Part shown: in pieces, positions 6,411 to 6,498 of the stretch
Numbering within the stretch: position 1 is the stretch's first letter
How the letters are laid out: each line of letters opens with the position of its first letter
NCBI GenBank assembly: GCA_030619215.1
Contig: JAUXBV010000209.1
Location: forward strand, 1-6,498
DNA: 6,498 nt
Reading direction: 5' to 3'
From: Fibrobacterota bacterium
GTDB lineage: Bacteria; Fibrobacterota; Chitinivibrionia; Chitinivibrionales; JANQEN01
Translations under genes and position numbers: made by a program
Notes under the pieces: model-generated
Databases searched by the model: none
Seen by the model: the letters and a program-made list of their open reading frames with translations, nothing else
What the model was told of the DNA's origin: nothing

Positions 6411-6498
6411 ATAATTAGGCTATTTTGAGGAGTAAAAAATCAAAGATTAGATAATTAGTTTCTGTTACAAGGTGCCCTTTAGGGTAAATATTGACAAA

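Noticed and set aside
6410..6415. Perfect TATAAT on the plus strand as a promoter -10 box
   Set aside because: No acceptable -35 box lies 16-18 bp upstream, and no open reading frame with a start follows the later GAGGAG at 6426-6431.
6475..6484. CCCTTTAGGG as a terminator stem
   Set aside because: The stem is only about four pairs with almost no loop, and no T-run follows.
6491..6496. TTGACA at the right edge as a -35 box for a plus-strand gene beyond the window
   Set aside because: The matching -10 region lies outside the window, so it cannot be tested; a single hexamer is not enough.

Overview
The window looks like chromosome from an AT-rich, probably anaerobic, Gram-negative bacterium of the Fibrobacteres-Chlorobi-Bacteroidetes (FCB) group, perhaps a Fibrobacterota/Chitinispirillum-like lineage. 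The clues are an exported M14 metallocarboxypeptidase that ends in a type IX secretion-like sorting tail, and an EFR1-type flavodoxin/ferredoxin protein of the kind common in anaerobes. The lineage is inferred from domain architecture only.

Layout. (1) Bases 1-1942, plus strand: the 3' end of a DUF2339 polytopic membrane protein, overlapping by 4 bp the start of a DUF3999 exported, membrane-anchored protein. Together they form a cell-envelope gene pair of unknown function. (2) Bases 1943-2081: a 139-bp AT-rich spacer in which I see no convincing terminator or promoter. (3) Bases 2082-4429, plus strand: an EFR1-like protein with two 4Fe-4S clusters, started by TTG. It is followed 14 bp later by an exported protein joining a TolB-N-like region, a TPR-like helical segment and a C-terminal phosphodiester glycosidase (NAGPA/DUF2233) domain. 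The two are probably one transcription unit. (4) Bases 4430-4510: a convergent intergenic gap with a small AT-rich hairpin that could end transcription from both sides. (5) Bases 4511-6238, minus strand: the complete M14 carboxypeptidase. (6) Bases 6239-6498: a 260-bp non-coding stretch upstream of the carboxypeptidase. It contains two perfect palindromes sharing the core ATAATTAT, centred 20 bp apart, and further upstream a pair of 17-bp AAGG...CCTT units that can also fold into one larger hairpin. I see no gene in it.

Most genes act at the envelope or outside the cell (DUF2339, DUF3999, glycosidase, carboxypeptidase). The EFR1-like protein is the only predicted soluble cytoplasmic redox protein. 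No mobile element, tRNA, rRNA or CRISPR array is visible. The least ordinary points are the three-part glycosidase, the enlarged linker between the two Fe-S motifs of the EFR1-like protein with a perfect 9-bp inverted repeat inside it, and the twin palindromes upstream of the carboxypeptidase.
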